A stretch of DNA of 64,000 nt from Meriones unguiculatus (lineage: Eukaryota; Chordata; Mammalia; Rodentia; Muridae): positions 147,739,762-147,803,761 of the forward strand of contig NC_083369.1 of NCBI RefSeq assembly GCF_030254825.1. Reading direction: 5' to 3'. The translations under genes and the position numbers were made by a program. Each line of letters starts with the position of its first letter. The stretch's first letter is position 1. Below, one piece after another: positions 62,104 to 64,000 of the stretch. A model generated the notes under the pieces. The model ran no database searches. It was given only the letters and a program-made list of their open reading frames with translations, and was not told the DNA's origin.

Positions 62104-64000
62104 AAATTATGACATCACAATGGAATTATCACATCACAATGGTATTATGATATTTCAATGTAAATGGTAGTGTGACATCAGAATGGATTTATGATATCAA
62201 AGTAGCATTATGACATCAGAAAGATATTGTGACATCACAATGTCTTATGACATCAAAACAGTATTATGTAATCATACTAGAATTATGGCATCATAATGGG
62301 ATTAGGACATCACAAAGGTATTGTGAACTCTCAATGGAATTACGACATCATAACAGTACTATGCTGTCACAATAGAATTATGACATCATAACAGTATTAT
62401 GAAATCACAGTGGTATTTTGACATCCTAATGGAATTATGAGATCACAAAGGAATTATGACATCACAATGATATTGTGATATATGAATGGATTTGTGAAAT
62501 CAAAGTGTTATATGTGACATCATAATGATATTGTGACATAAGAATGGCAATATTACATCATAAAGGAAATATGAAGTTACTATTTTTCTTGGGCCATCAC
62601 AATGGAATTATGACATCTCGGTGTTATGATGACATCAAAATGCTTTTATGACATCACAATGATATTTTGACATCACAATGCTATTACAGTCACAATGAAA
62701 TTATTACATCACAACGTCATAGCAACATCGCATTGTCATTATGACATCATAAAGGTGTTATGAGATCACAAAGTAATTAGGACACAATAATACTCTTTTT
62801 ACATCAAAATGGAATAACGACAACATAATGGAGGTATCACATCACAAAACTGTTAAGTAATAATGCGGGCAGTATGACATCATAACGATATTATGACATC
62901 ACAAAGGTATTGAGAATTCACAATGGAATTATGATATCATAAAGCTATAATGGCATCATAACAGTATTACGACATCATAATGGAATCAAGAATCACAAGA
63001 CCATTATAACATCACAGTGCATTTATGACATCAAAAAGGTGTTTTGACAACACAAGGAACCATGACATTACAACGGAATGATGACATCACAAAGGTATTT
63101 TGAAATTAGAATGGATTCGTGACATCAAAGGAGCATTATGACATCACAAATTTAGTTTCACATCACAAAGACATTACAACATCACAACAGTATTACATCA
63201 TCATTTTGGCATTATTACATCATAAGAGCATAATGACATCACAAAGTTAAGTTAATGTGACATCACAAGGTCATTATGACATCACAAATTTAGTGTGACA
63301 TCACAAAGACATAATGACATCATCATTTGGGCGTTATGACATCATACGGGCATAAAGACAGCACAAAGGTAATGTGACATCACAAGTTCATTACGACATC
63401 ACACTTTATTTATGACATCATAATTGAATTATGGCATCACATTGGAATCATGACATCACAATGTTATTGTGACTTCACAATGGAACTGTGATATGAAAAT
63501 GTGTTAGTGTCAAGTGTCATCACAATTAAATGAATCACAAAGGAATTATACGTCACATAAAGACATAACAATGTCATTATGACATCACAAGATGATTATG
63601 ACATCATAACAGGATAATGACATCATACTGGAACTATGAAATCATAACTGTATTATGACATCACAATGGAATTGTGACATCACTATGTTATTTTCGACAT
63701 ATAATGGCATTGTGATATCACAATGCTTTTGTGACACCAAAATGTTATGACATCACAATGGAAATATGACATTACAAGGTCACTGTGAAATCACAATGCA
63801 TTTATGACATCATAACCGTGTTATGACATCACAATGGAATCATGCCATCTCAATGGAATTATGATGTCACAATTGTATTGTGACATCAGGATGGTTTTCT
63901 GACATCAAATTGGCATGCTGATATCACAAAAATTATTGTGACATCACAATGGCATTATGTCTTCAAAACTGTATTATGACATCACAATGTTATGACATCA
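62104..64000. repeat. T-family block T8 (cut by window edge)
   Basis: 19-bp array related to T3 and T6 by its first variants. It contains a local tandem duplication of about 138 bp: the landmark CATCACAAATTTAGT occurs near 63142 and again near 63280, whereas other T blocks have it once. No gene is seen. Confidence 0.9.

Noticed and set aside
1..64000. Telomeric, tRNA, rRNA or snRNA sequence
   Set aside because: I noticed no TTAGGG arrays, cloverleaf-like sequence or recognisable rRNA/snRNA stretches on reading both strands.

Overview
This is eukaryotic satellite-type DNA carrying two retroviral insertions. I see no cellular protein-coding gene and no RNA gene. The class II (betaretrovirus-like) endogenous retrovirus, with an MMTV-type gag-pro frameshift site, a dUTPase remnant, a tRNA-Lys3 primer site and 6-bp target duplications, points to a vertebrate, most likely a mammal. 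I cannot name the species or chromosome position.

Two unrelated minisatellite families alternate with sharp borders. The G family is built from a purine-rich unit of about 17 bp, close to AGGAGGAGGACTGAGTG. The T family is built from a unit of about 19 bp, close to ATGACATCACAATGGAATT. Order: G1 1-6468, T1 6469-7397, G2 7398-12076, T2 12077-15217, G3 15218-18030, T3 18031-19964, G4 19965-27706, T4 27707-30523, G5 30524-41495 (split by the provirus), T5 41496-44630, G6 44631-47467, T6 47468-50568, G7 50569-57795, T7 57796-60440, G8 60441-62103, T8 62104-64000. Once the insertions are removed, G2-T2-G3-T3-G4-T4 and G5-T5-G6-T6-G7-T7 line up block by block as two copies of a higher-order repeat of about 23 kb. 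Two borders (6468/6469 and 60440/60441) are out of register and look like deletion or unequal-exchange scars.

The many long serine/leucine/proline-rich open frames on the minus strand of the G blocks are a by-product of a stop-free 17-bp unit and are not annotated as genes.

The provirus (34784-41192, minus strand) has two 977-bp LTRs, a Lys3 primer-binding site, a complete gag frame, a gag-pro slippery site with a predicted pseudoknot, the first part of a dUTPase, the integrase, and env. It has lost most of pro and all of RT/RNase H in one internal deletion. Integrase and env are further broken by a TAG, a frameshift and a TGA. The LTRs differ at 13 of 977 sites, mostly in one direction and context. 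A 412-bp solo LTR lies at 26363-26774. Both insertions have empty paralogous sites elsewhere in the window, so both appear younger than the array duplications.
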